11,828 nt of DNA, taken from JANYIP01 sp031394045. GTDB taxonomy: Bacteria; Actinomycetota; Actinomycetes; Prado026. The position numbers were made by a program, and so were the translations under genes. The notes under the pieces are model-generated. The model did no database searches and had not been told where the DNA came from. It was given only the letters and a program-made list of their open reading frames with translations. The stretch spans positions 1 to 11,828 of the forward strand of contig JANMWN010000164.1 in the NCBI GenBank assembly GCA_031394045.1. The letters run 5' to 3'. Below are positions 6,142 to 11,828 of this stretch, piece by piece; positions within the stretch are counted from its first letter, which is position 1; each line of letters begins with the position of its first letter.

Positions 6142-6822
6142 TTGCCTCCTCCGACGCGCGTTCCCTCGTTGCCGCCCCGACCAGTCCGCCCGGTGTGGGT
6201 CCTGATGACCGCGAGCTGCGCGGTGCTCGGCGTCGTCGGCTTCGCTCTGGTCACCCTCGCGATCTATGGCCATGGCCCGCTGCTCGAGGTCGACCTGCAC
6301 GTGCAGGAGCGGTTCGCCACGCATCGGTCGCGGTGGTTGATCCACCTGCTCGACGCCGAGACCCAGACCGCGGCGTACGTCACCGGTTCGGCCGTCCTGC
6401 TGCTGGTGGCATCAGTGCTGGCTGTGGTCGAACGGGCCTGGCGACCGCTCCTGCTCGCCCTGACCGCGGTCGCGCTGCTCGGCATCTCGGTAGGCGCCGG
6501 CAAGCAGATGATCGGTCGCTCCCGGATCCCGTTCGCGGTCGACACGTTCGGGGCCGGTGGCACCTCCTACCCGTCCGGCCATACGACGACCGCGGTGGTC
6601 GTGTCGGGGTGCCTCGTCCTGCTGTTCGCACGCCGGCTGTCGCAACGGGTACGCCGGCTCGCGCTCGTTGCCGTCGCCACGTACTCGCTGGTGACCGGGT
6701 TCTCCCGCATCTACCTGCACGACCACTGGTTCACTGACGTGCTCGCCGGCTGGTTCCTCGGTACCGCCATCGTGTGCCTGGTGGCGCTGATGTTCCTGCG
6801 TCAGCCGCGCACTTTCGCGTAG
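6142..6822 (+). CDS. PAP2 superfamily membrane phosphatase
   Basis: 226 residues, an integral membrane lipid-phosphate phosphatase of the PAP2 (type 2 phosphatidic acid phosphatase) family; undecaprenyl-diphosphate or a phospholipid phosphate are possible substrates. The three signature motifs are present: K121-x6-R128 (KQMIGRSRIP), PSGH at 144-147, and S188-R189-x5-H195-x3-D199. H195 is the expected nucleophile and H147 the general acid, with active sites facing the outside. Hydrophobic segments at about 18-42, 78-97, 101-119, 150-164, 172-187 and 199-218 give about six helices, the usual topology. The usual K-x6-R-P reads K-x6-R-I-P here. The start is TTG (6142-6144), supported by GAGGAG at 6131-6136 with a 5-nt gap; the resulting Pro-rich N-terminus is cytoplasmic. 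It is the only plus-strand gene, divergent from the paralog pair, and its last 22 bp overlap the convergent cyclase gene. Confidence 0.92.
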   Translation: MPPPTRVPSLPPRPVRPVWVLMTASCAVLGVVGFALVTLAIYGHGPLLEVDLHVQERFATHRSRWLIHLLDAETQTAAYVTGSAVLLLVASVLAVVERAWRPLLLALTAVALLGISVGAGKQMIGRSRIPFAVDTFGAGGTSYPSGHTTTAVVVSGCLVLLFARRLSQRVRRLALVAVATYSLVTGFSRIYLHDHWFTDVLAGWFLGTAIVCLVALMFLRQPRTFA

Positions 6823-7475
6823 GCACGCACCGGGAACGTCCCGAAGCCGACGACCCGCGGGGGTACGGCGCTGAAGGTGAACCCCTGGAGCGGCAGCTGC
6901 CAGAGCCCGCGCAGGTGCTCGACCACGGGGATGCCGGCGGCCAGCAGGGTGGTGTGGGCGACCCTCTCGCCGCCGGAGGTGTCGTCGATGTTGACCGAGT
7001 CGATGCCGACCAGGGCGGCACCCTGCTCGACCAGCCATCGGCTGGCGGCACCGGTCACGTACGGGTGCTCGTTGCCGCCGTACGCCTCGGTGCCCCAGTG
7101 CCGGTCCCAGCCGGTGTGCACGATGACCGCCTTGCCGCGGACGTCGAGACCGTCGAACGCCGACAGGTCGACCGCGGGTGCGTCACCGGTCTCCCGACGG
7201 ACGACCAGCCCGTCGAGCTCGGCCAGCCGTTCCAGTGGTAGCCCGGCCAGGTCCGCGCCGCCCTCGTACCGGTGGAAGGGGCTGTCGACGTAGGTGCCGG
7301 TGTTGGCCACCATCGAGATCCGCCCGATCGTGAACTCGGTGCCCTCGGCGTAGACCGACCGGGACGCCTCGCGGCTGAGGTGGTCGGTGATCTCCGGCCC
7401 TGGCAGCCCGGGGTACGTGATCATGCCCGCCTCGATCGGATGGCTGAGGTCCACCAACCGGTGCTTGGAGCTGAT
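6801..7475 (-). CDS. Cyclase-family / kynurenine-formamidase-like (KynB fold) protein
   Basis: 224 residues if it starts at the ATC at 7475, 218 from the TTG at 7457. The reading RLVDLSHPIEAGMITYPG is the usual N-terminus of the cyclase/KynB metal-dependent hydrolase family, and the C-terminal half has IVHTGWDRHWG and H174 followed by E186 in HTTLLAAGIPVVEHL, matching family hydrolase positions. The diagnostic HxGTHxDxPxH motif reads NTGTYVDSPFH (58-68): two metal-ligand histidines are Asn and Tyr, with D64 and H68 kept. I recall a subgroup with this NTGTY wording, so it may be altered chemistry rather than decay. Start choice: AAGGAGG (7481-7487) lies 5 nt before ATC but 23 nt before TTG, and no ATG, GTG or TTG exists between. 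It follows the carboxypeptidase gene by 22 bp, probably in the same transcript. Its substrate is not deducible; formamidase activity should not be assumed. Confidence 0.85.
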   Translation of the reverse strand: MSSKHRLVDLSHPIEAGMITYPGLPGPEITDHLSREASRSVYAEGTEFTIGRISMVANTGTYVDSPFHRYEGGADLAGLPLERLAELDGLVVRRETGDAPAVDLSAFDGLDVRGKAVIVHTGWDRHWGTEAYGGNEHPYVTGAASRWLVEQGAALVGIDSVNIDDTSGGERVAHTTLLAAGIPVVEHLRGLWQLPLQGFTFSAVPPRVVGFGTFPVRAYAKVRG

Positions 7476-7480
7476 GGCTG

Positions 7481-7487
7481 CCTCCTT
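7481..7487 (-). promoter_or_regulatory. Strong Shine-Dalgarno site pointing to an ATC start codon
   Basis: Minus-strand AAGGAGG is followed by 5 nt and then ATC (7473-7475), in frame with the cyclase-family protein. The peptide would begin (M)SSKHRLVDLSHPIE. The nearest canonical codon, TTG at 7457, is 23 nt from this site, beyond the normal range, and falls inside the conserved RLVDLSHPI block. ATC initiation is rare, so a base-call error for ATG at this codon is also possible. Confidence 0.6.
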
Positions 7488-7497
7488 CTCCGCGGGG

Positions 7498-8667
7498 TCA
7501 GCGCCGTCGTAGCGGGGCGAGCCCGAGCGGCGAGACCATCCGCCGCTTGCGGCGCGAGGACCGGACGACGGCAGCCCCGGCCAGGGCGAGGGCCGCTGCC
7601 CCGGCTGCGCCGGCCAGCCACATCAGCAAGGACCCGGCGGACACCCCCGCGGAGCCGGCTGCAGTCGGGGCGTGCTGCTGGGTGCCGGCTGCGGCCGGCG
7701 TCGGTGTCGGGGACGCCGTGACCGCGGTGGCCGGGTCGACCAGGCTGCCGACCTGACCCGCGGTGGCGTAGCTGGCGAAGGCCCAGTCGAACAGCCTGCG
7801 CTCGGCCTTCTCGCCGATCCCCTTGGCGTGCATCAGCGTGATCAGCAAGGTGTGCCCGCCGCGCGTCGCCACCCCGATGTAGGTGTTGCCCGCCTGTGTC
7901 GTGTACCCGGTCTTGACCCCGATGATCCCGGGGTAGCCGTCCATCAGCAGCCGGTTCTTGTTCTCGATCACGAACGTGCCGCGCGGACCGCCCGGTGTCT
8001 TGGACAGCTGGCCGGGGAACGTCGCCCGCGAGGTGATCACGTACGCCCGGAATGCGGGCAGGGCCATGGCGGCGCGGGCGAACAGCGCGAGGTCGTAGGC
8101 CGACGTGAGCTGCCCCTTGGCATCCAGGCCGCTCGGGTCCTTGATTGCGGTGTCGAAGGCCTGCAGGTGCCTGGCCTCGGCAGTCATCAGCGCGATCGTG
8201 CGCGGGACTCCGCCGGCGATCGTGGCGAGCCCGTGCGCCGCGTCGTTGGCCGAGGGCAGCAGCAGCGCCTTGAACAGCTGGTCCACGGTGTACGTGGTGC
8301 CGGCGATCATCCCGACCCGGGTGCCCTGCATGCGTACGTCGGCAGACGTGGCGGTGTAGACCGTCGTCGGGTCGAGCAGGGGCAGCAGCGTCAGCGCGGT
8401 CAGCGTCTTGAGGGTGCTCGCCGGCCGGCCGGGGACGTGCGGTGCCTTGGCCCCGAAGATCACGCCGGTGTCGAGGTCGGCAACCACCCACGAGGCGCCG
8501 ACGTCCGGCGGAGGCTCAACGCCCGGGGCCAGCACCAGGCCGGTGCTGCCCATCCGCGGCCCGCCGATCGGGTCGCTCGCGACGGCCGGGAGCGCCACAG
8601 GTACGAGCGCGAGGGTGAGGCCGACGAGCGTGGCCACGCCCAGGGCCCGGCGCCCGAGCAGGCTCAC
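7498..8667 (-). CDS. D-alanyl-D-alanine carboxypeptidase, membrane-anchored S11 penicillin-binding protein
   Basis: 389 residues. A peptidase S11 (low-molecular-weight PBP) serine enzyme that trims the terminal D-Ala from peptidoglycan stem peptides outside the membrane. A signal peptide covers about residues 1-30 (RRALGVATLVGLTLALVP, cleavage near AVA-S). The catalytic set is complete: S84-T-L-K87 (SxxK), S139-A-N141 (SxN) and K252-T-G254 (KTG). The domain ends near residue 305 and is followed by a Thr/Pro/Ala linker, a transmembrane helix at about 346-368 and a basic tail (RSSRRKRRM), so it is held by a C-terminal helix instead of the PBP5-type amphipathic end. The GTG at 8665-8667 is preferred over a GTG or ATG further upstream, because AAGGAG (8673-8678) lies 5 nt before it and the signal peptide starts there; the upstream extension is Arg-rich and covers a 9-bp repeat. 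It lies 80 bp after the lipoprotein gene and 22 bp before the cyclase gene. Confidence 0.93.
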   Translation of the reverse strand: MSLLGRRALGVATLVGLTLALVPVALPAVASDPIGGPRMGSTGLVLAPGVEPPPDVGASWVVADLDTGVIFGAKAPHVPGRPASTLKTLTALTLLPLLDPTTVYTATSADVRMQGTRVGMIAGTTYTVDQLFKALLLPSANDAAHGLATIAGGVPRTIALMTAEARHLQAFDTAIKDPSGLDAKGQLTSAYDLALFARAAMALPAFRAYVITSRATFPGQLSKTPGGPRGTFVIENKNRLLMDGYPGIIGVKTGYTTQAGNTYIGVATRGGHTLLITLMHAKGIGEKAERRLFDWAFASYATAGQVGSLVDPATAVTASPTPTPAAAGTQQHAPTAAGSAGVSAGSLLMWLAGAAGAAALALAGAAVVRSSRRKRRMVSPLGLAPLRRR

Positions 8668-8695
8668 GGGTACTCCTTGGCGACCGAGGGGGACA

Positions 8696-8722
8696 GTGCG
8701 TCTTGTGCGTCTCGTGCTTCTT
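8696..8722. repeat. Three 9-bp tandem repeats upstream of the carboxypeptidase gene
   Basis: The plus strand reads GTGCGTCTT, GTGCGTCTC, GTGCTTCTT in direct succession (8696-8704, 8705-8713, 8714-8722). They lie 29-55 nt upstream of the GTG start, in the leader or promoter zone of the minus-strand gene. They could be slippage products or binding sites; nothing more can be said. Confidence 0.6.
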
Positions 8723-8747
8723 GGCTGCTGCCCCGTCAGGGTATCCC

Positions 8748-9212
8748 TCAGGTCAGGGCCTTGACCCCGCCCTTGAAGACAAGCACGGCAGCCAGCCGCT
8801 CCCACCTGGCGACCTGGCAGCCGTCCGTCCGCGTCACCTTGGTGTCGACATGGCGACCCTCGTAGGTACCGGTGATCTGCGCCTTCTGGTCGCCGCCGTA
8901 GATCATCGTGCAGCCAGTGTCCTTGGGCGTCTCGGCGAAGGGGTCGCCCTTGATGGCGGCCAGCTGTGCGCAGGCTGCGGACGCTTGCGGGTGGGTGCCA
9001 GCGGGCGGGTCGCAGGTCAGCGTCCAGGTCTTGGGGTCCTCGCCGTACCCGGGGTCGACCCGCACGGTCAGCGAGGTGGCACCCGGGCCCGGGCCCGAGC
9101 CTGGGCCGCCACCGGCACCCGGGCCGCTGCCGACCGAGGACGCGCTCGCGCAGCCGGTCAGCAGGACCAGCCCGGCGGCGAGGGCGAGTGCGGACGCTGT
9201 GACCTTCTTCAT
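8748..9212 (-). CDS. Lipoprotein with Streptomyces subtilisin inhibitor (SSI)-like domain
   Basis: 154 residues. The signal peptide (MKKVTASALALAAGLVLLTG) ends in the lipobox LTG-C21, so the mature protein should be lipid-anchored outside the membrane. A Gly/Pro/Ser linker (about 27-45) leads to an SSI-type domain: LTCDPPAGTHP (65-75), AAC81, GC101TMIYGGDQKAQITG (100-115), then RTDGC132QVARW. C67-C81 and C101-C132 match the two SSI disulfides in spacing. The CTMIY segment aligns with CPMVY of SSI, which puts Met103-Ile104 at the reactive P1-P1' bond. Family knowledge: SSI proteins inhibit subtilisin-like and some trypsin-like serine proteases, with P1 setting specificity; here the target is unknown. 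The ATG at 9212 is chosen because it gives a clean lipoprotein signal; the open frame extends far upstream only as GC-driven noise. No clear Shine-Dalgarno site is seen. It follows the glucosidase gene by 35 bp. Confidence 0.87.
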   Translation of the reverse strand: MKKVTASALALAAGLVLLTGCASASSVGSGPGAGGGPGSGPGPGATSLTVRVDPGYGEDPKTWTLTCDPPAGTHPQASAACAQLAAIKGDPFAETPKDTGCTMIYGGDQKAQITGTYEGRHVDTKVTRTDGCQVARWERLAAVLVFKGGVKALT

Positions 9213-9247
9213 ATGCGTACGACGCGAGGCCTGGTTCCCACGTTCCC

Positions 9248-11828
9248 TCAGTCCTTCGGGACGGGCGGTGGCTCCGGCATCCGCCGGATCAGGTCGGCCA
9301 CGAGCCCGGTCCACCCGGTCTGGTGCGACGCCCCCAGGCCACGGCCGTCGTCGCCGTCGAAGTACTCGTAGAAGTGGGGGGCATCGTTCCAGCGCGGGTC
9401 GCGTGAGCGAGCCGTACCGCCGTCGATCGGGCGGCTGCCGTCGGTGGGCAGGAACAGCGACACCAGGCGCGTACGCAGCTCCTCGGCCACCTCGGCGAGC
9501 GTCAGGTGCAGGCCGGAGCCGGTGGGGCACTCGACGGTGAAGCCGTCGCCGAGGTACTCGTGGTAGCGCTGCAGTCCCTCGATCACAAGGTAGTTGATGG
9601 GGAACCACACCGGCCCGCGCCAGTTGGAGTTGCCGCCGTACAGCCAGCTGTCCGACTCGGCCGGCTGGTAGTCGACGCTGAACCTCTCGTCCCCCACGTC
9701 CACCGAGAACGGTTCGTCGCGGTGCCGCTTGGAGAGCGAGCGGATGCCGTACGGCGACAGCATGCCGTCCTCGTCGAGCACCTCGACCAATACCCGGCGC
9801 AGCCGTTCGGGGTCGACGACGGTGAGCATGAGGCGGTCGGAGCCCGGCGCCTGCGTCACGAACCCGCAGCCGTCGATGCTGTTCGGGTCCTTGCCGCGGC
9901 GGGTCAGGAAGTCCGAGAACCGCTTGCGCAGCCGGGTCCGCCGCACCGTCGTCGACTCGGCGACGTCGAGCGCGGCGAGCACCGGGATCAGCCCGACCAC
10001 CGACTTGACCCGCAGCGGCACCTTGCTGCCGTCGGGGCGGACCAGCTGGTCGTAGAAGAAGCCGTCGGCCGGGTCCCAGAGCCCGTTGTCGGCGACGCCG
10101 TCGGTGATCGCGGCGAAGTGCTCGAAGAATTTGGTCGCGATGTCCTCGTACACGTCGTCGTGCTCGGACAGCACCAGCGCGATGTTGAGCATCGACAGGG
10201 CGTAGAAGGCCATCCAGGCCGTGCCGTCGCTCTGCTCGAGCCGGCAGCCGGGAGGCAGGTTCGAGCGGTCGATCGGGCCGATGTTGTCGAGCCCGAGGAA
10301 GCCGCCCTCGAACACGTTGTTGCCGTCCGGGTCCTCGCGGTTGACCCACCAGGTGAAGTTCAGCAACAGCTTCTGGAACACCCGCTCCAGGAATGCGTAG
10401 TCGCGCGTCCCCGAGGCCGCGGCATCGATGTCGAACACCTTGAGGGCAGCCCACGCGTGCACCGGAGGGTTCACGTCGTCGAAGGACCACTCGTACGCCG
10501 GGATCGCGCCGTTCGGGTGCATGAACCACTCGCGGCACAGGAGAACGAGCTGGTACTTCGCGAAGGCCGGGTCGATGTGCGACAGGACGACGCAGTGGAA
10601 GGCCAGGTCCCACGCGGCGAACCACGGGTACTCCCACGGGTCGGGCATCGAGAGGATGTCGTAGGCGTCGAGGTGCCGCCAGTGCCCGTTGCGGATGTCG
10701 CCGCGACCCTCCGGCGGCCTCGGCTCGCCGGGGTCGCCGTCGAGCCACACCGGTACGTCGTAGCGGTAGAACTGCTTGCCCCACACCATTCCGGCGAACG
10801 CGCTGCGCATCACCGCGGCCCGCTCGGGACTCGTACCGGCCGGGGTGAGTTCGGCGTAGAACTCGTCGGCCTCCCGGCTCCGGTCTGCGACCACCTTGTC
10901 GAAGGGCTCGCCCGCCCAGGCCCGGTCCGGCTCGTCCCCTTCGGTGGGCGAGAACAGCCGGAGCCGGAGCTCGACCGTCTCGCCGGCGGGTACGTCGAGG
11001 CGGTACCACCAGGCCGCCTTGGTGCCGATCTCGCTCGGGTCCACCGTCGGCGAGCCGTCGACCACGTGGTCGTTGATGCCGTCCTTCGGGTAGGCGCTGA
11101 GCGGCTCGGTGCCGTACAGCCGGGGTGCGTTGGTGACGTTGTCGCAGAACAGGGCAGTCGGCCGGCTCCCGTCTGGTGCTGCCCCGGCCGCGAGGCGGTA
11201 GACCCCCGCCCGCTCGTGCTCGGCGAGCAGGTCACCGGCCTCGGTCCGCAGCACCGGTTTGGGGTGCTGCCGTCCCCACGACCAGGTGTCGCGGAACCAC
11301 AGCGTCGGGAGGACATGCAGGGTGTCGTCGTCGGGACCCGCGTTGGTGACCTTGATGGTCATCAGGACGTCGGTCGGGCCGCGCTTGGCGTACGTGACCT
11401 CGACGGCCCAGTACCGGTCCTCGTCGAACGCGCCGGTGTCGAGCAGCTCGTACTCCGGGTCGAGCCTTGACCGGCGGGCGTTCTCCGCGACCAGGTCCTC
11501 GTACGGGAACAGCTGCTGCGGGTAGTGGTAGCGCCAGCGCAGCCAGGAGTGGCTTGGGGTGGCGTCGAGGTACCACCAGTACTCCTTGGCGTCCTCACCG
11601 TGGTTGCCCTCGTGCCCGGTCAGGCCGAACAGCCGCTCCTTCAGGATCGGGTCGCGGCCGTTCCACAACGCGAGGCCGAGGCAGAGGTCCTGGTGCAGGG
11701 TGCTGATCGCGGCCAGGCCGTCCTCGCTCCAGCGGTACGCCCGAGACCGTGCTTGCTCGTGGGTGAAGGACCGCCAGGCGTCGCCGTCGGCGCTGTAGTC
11801 CTCGCGCACGGTGCCCCAGGAGCGCTCC
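9248..11828 (-). CDS. GH63/MGH1-type glucosidase, N-terminus outside the window
   Basis: About 859 residues are visible, open to the right edge (ERSWGTVREDYSADGDAW...); a few tens of N-terminal residues are missing, so the true start cannot be given. The visible in-frame GTG at 11809 lies inside the conserved WGTVREDYS block and is not the start. The protein resembles the bacterial 'glucosidase' group with an (alpha/alpha)6 barrel related to GH63 and mannosylglycerate hydrolases. Numbering from that GTG: ALWNGRDPILKERLFGL (47-63), HGEDAKEYWWYLD (70-82), PWEYPWFAAWDLAFH (391-405), SDGTAWMAFY (527-536, D528 the likely general acid), GGNSNWRGPVWFPINY (725-740) and FYEYFDGDDG (813-822, E815 the candidate base). 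No signal peptide can be assessed. The substrate is probably an alpha-glucoside or glucosyl-oligosaccharide, not resolvable from sequence. It probably heads a transcript containing the lipoprotein and perhaps the next two genes. Confidence 0.88.
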   Translation of the reverse strand, partial: ERSWGTVREDYSADGDAWRSFTHEQARSRAYRWSEDGLAAISTLHQDLCLGLALWNGRDPILKERLFGLTGHEGNHGEDAKEYWWYLDATPSHSWLRWRYHYPQQLFPYEDLVAENARRSRLDPEYELLDTGAFDEDRYWAVEVTYAKRGPTDVLMTIKVTNAGPDDDTLHVLPTLWFRDTWSWGRQHPKPVLRTEAGDLLAEHERAGVYRLAAGAAPDGSRPTALFCDNVTNAPRLYGTEPLSAYPKDGINDHVVDGSPTVDPSEIGTKAAWWYRLDVPAGETVELRLRLFSPTEGDEPDRAWAGEPFDKVVADRSREADEFYAELTPAGTSPERAAVMRSAFAGMVWGKQFYRYDVPVWLDGDPGEPRPPEGRGDIRNGHWRHLDAYDILSMPDPWEYPWFAAWDLAFHCVVLSHIDPAFAKYQLVLLCREWFMHPNGAIPAYEWSFDDVNPPVHAWAALKVFDIDAAASGTRDYAFLERVFQKLLLNFTWWVNREDPDGNNVFEGGFLGLDNIGPIDRSNLPPGCRLEQSDGTAWMAFYALSMLNIALVLSEHDDVYEDIATKFFEHFAAITDGVADNGLWDPADGFFYDQLVRPDGSKVPLRVKSVVGLIPVLAALDVAESTTVRRTRLRKRFSDFLTRRGKDPNSIDGCGFVTQAPGSDRLMLTVVDPERLRRVLVEVLDEDGMLSPYGIRSLSKRHRDEPFSVDVGDERFSVDYQPAESDSWLYGGNSNWRGPVWFPINYLVIEGLQRYHEYLGDGFTVECPTGSGLHLTLAEVAEELRTRLVSLFLPTDGSRPIDGGTARSRDPRWNDAPHFYEYFDGDDGRGLGASHQTGWTGLVADLIRRMPEPPPVPKD

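Noticed and set aside
7421..8491. A 356-residue minus-strand frame overlapping the carboxypeptidase gene.
   Set aside because: The alternative frame holds the complete SxxK, SxN and KTG set; this one is Arg/Pro-rich with no motif.
7498..8805. The longer 435-residue start of the carboxypeptidase gene.
   Set aside because: The extra 46 residues are basic and cover the 9-bp repeat; the GTG at 8667 has AAGGAG at 5 nt and starts a normal signal peptide.
8748..11009. A 753-residue minus-strand open frame that would fuse the SSI-like lipoprotein to a long upstream extension.
   Set aside because: The extension is Arg/Ala/Pro-rich and overlaps the glucosidase gene in another frame. The real gene begins at 9212, where a lipoprotein signal peptide starts.
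9506..11470. A 654-residue plus-strand open frame.
   Set aside because: It is antisense to the glucosidase coding region, has no recognisable motif and the amino-acid bias of a high-GC shadow frame.
1..11828. Search for tRNA, rRNA, CRISPR array, insertion-sequence ends, integrase or att sites.
   Set aside because: No clover-leaf sequence, regularly spaced repeat, transposase-like protein or terminal inverted repeat was seen by reading.

Overview
This is a GC-rich window with the look of an actinobacterial chromosome. The coding frames have strong third-position GC, GTG and TTG starts are used, several starts lack a Shine-Dalgarno site, and the protein families (long nitronate monooxygenase, subtilisin-inhibitor-like lipoprotein, GH63-type glucosidase) are common in actinomycetes. 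I cannot fix the genus. No tRNA, rRNA, CRISPR, transposase, phage or att signal was seen, so this reads as ordinary chromosome rather than a mobile island.

Layout: everything is on the minus strand except one PAP2 phosphatase gene. From the left: the N-terminus of an FdsG/NuoE-type subunit running off the left edge; a secreted TIGR03118-type beta-propeller protein; a nitronate monooxygenase-like flavoprotein behind a double TACG-N4-CGTA operator; and a tandem pair of paralogous single-pass membrane proteins of unknown function (3077-4522 and 4562-5995). The plus-strand PAP2 gene (6142-6822) diverges from that pair and its 3' end overlaps the next minus-strand gene by 22 bp. The right half, read right to left, is a GH63/MGH1-type glucosidase (5' end outside the window), a lipoprotein with a Streptomyces-subtilisin-inhibitor-like domain, a membrane-anchored D-Ala-D-Ala carboxypeptidase, and a KynB-like cyclase-family protein. 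Gaps of 35, 80 and 22 bp are compatible with one transcript.

The least explained part is the tandem paralog pair. Both proteins carry the same N-terminal cytoplasmic signature, one transmembrane helix and six cysteines at almost identical spacing. The exterior seems to be built of three related beta-rich modules. Each gene also has its own TAnnnT box 6-7 nt before the ATG and no Shine-Dalgarno site, which predicts two leaderless mRNAs. Other points worth checking are an apparent ATC start in the cyclase gene, the Met-Ile reactive-site match in the anchored inhibitor, and the tandem operator before the flavoprotein.

All intergenic stretches are shorter than 160 bp, so there is no large gene-free region.
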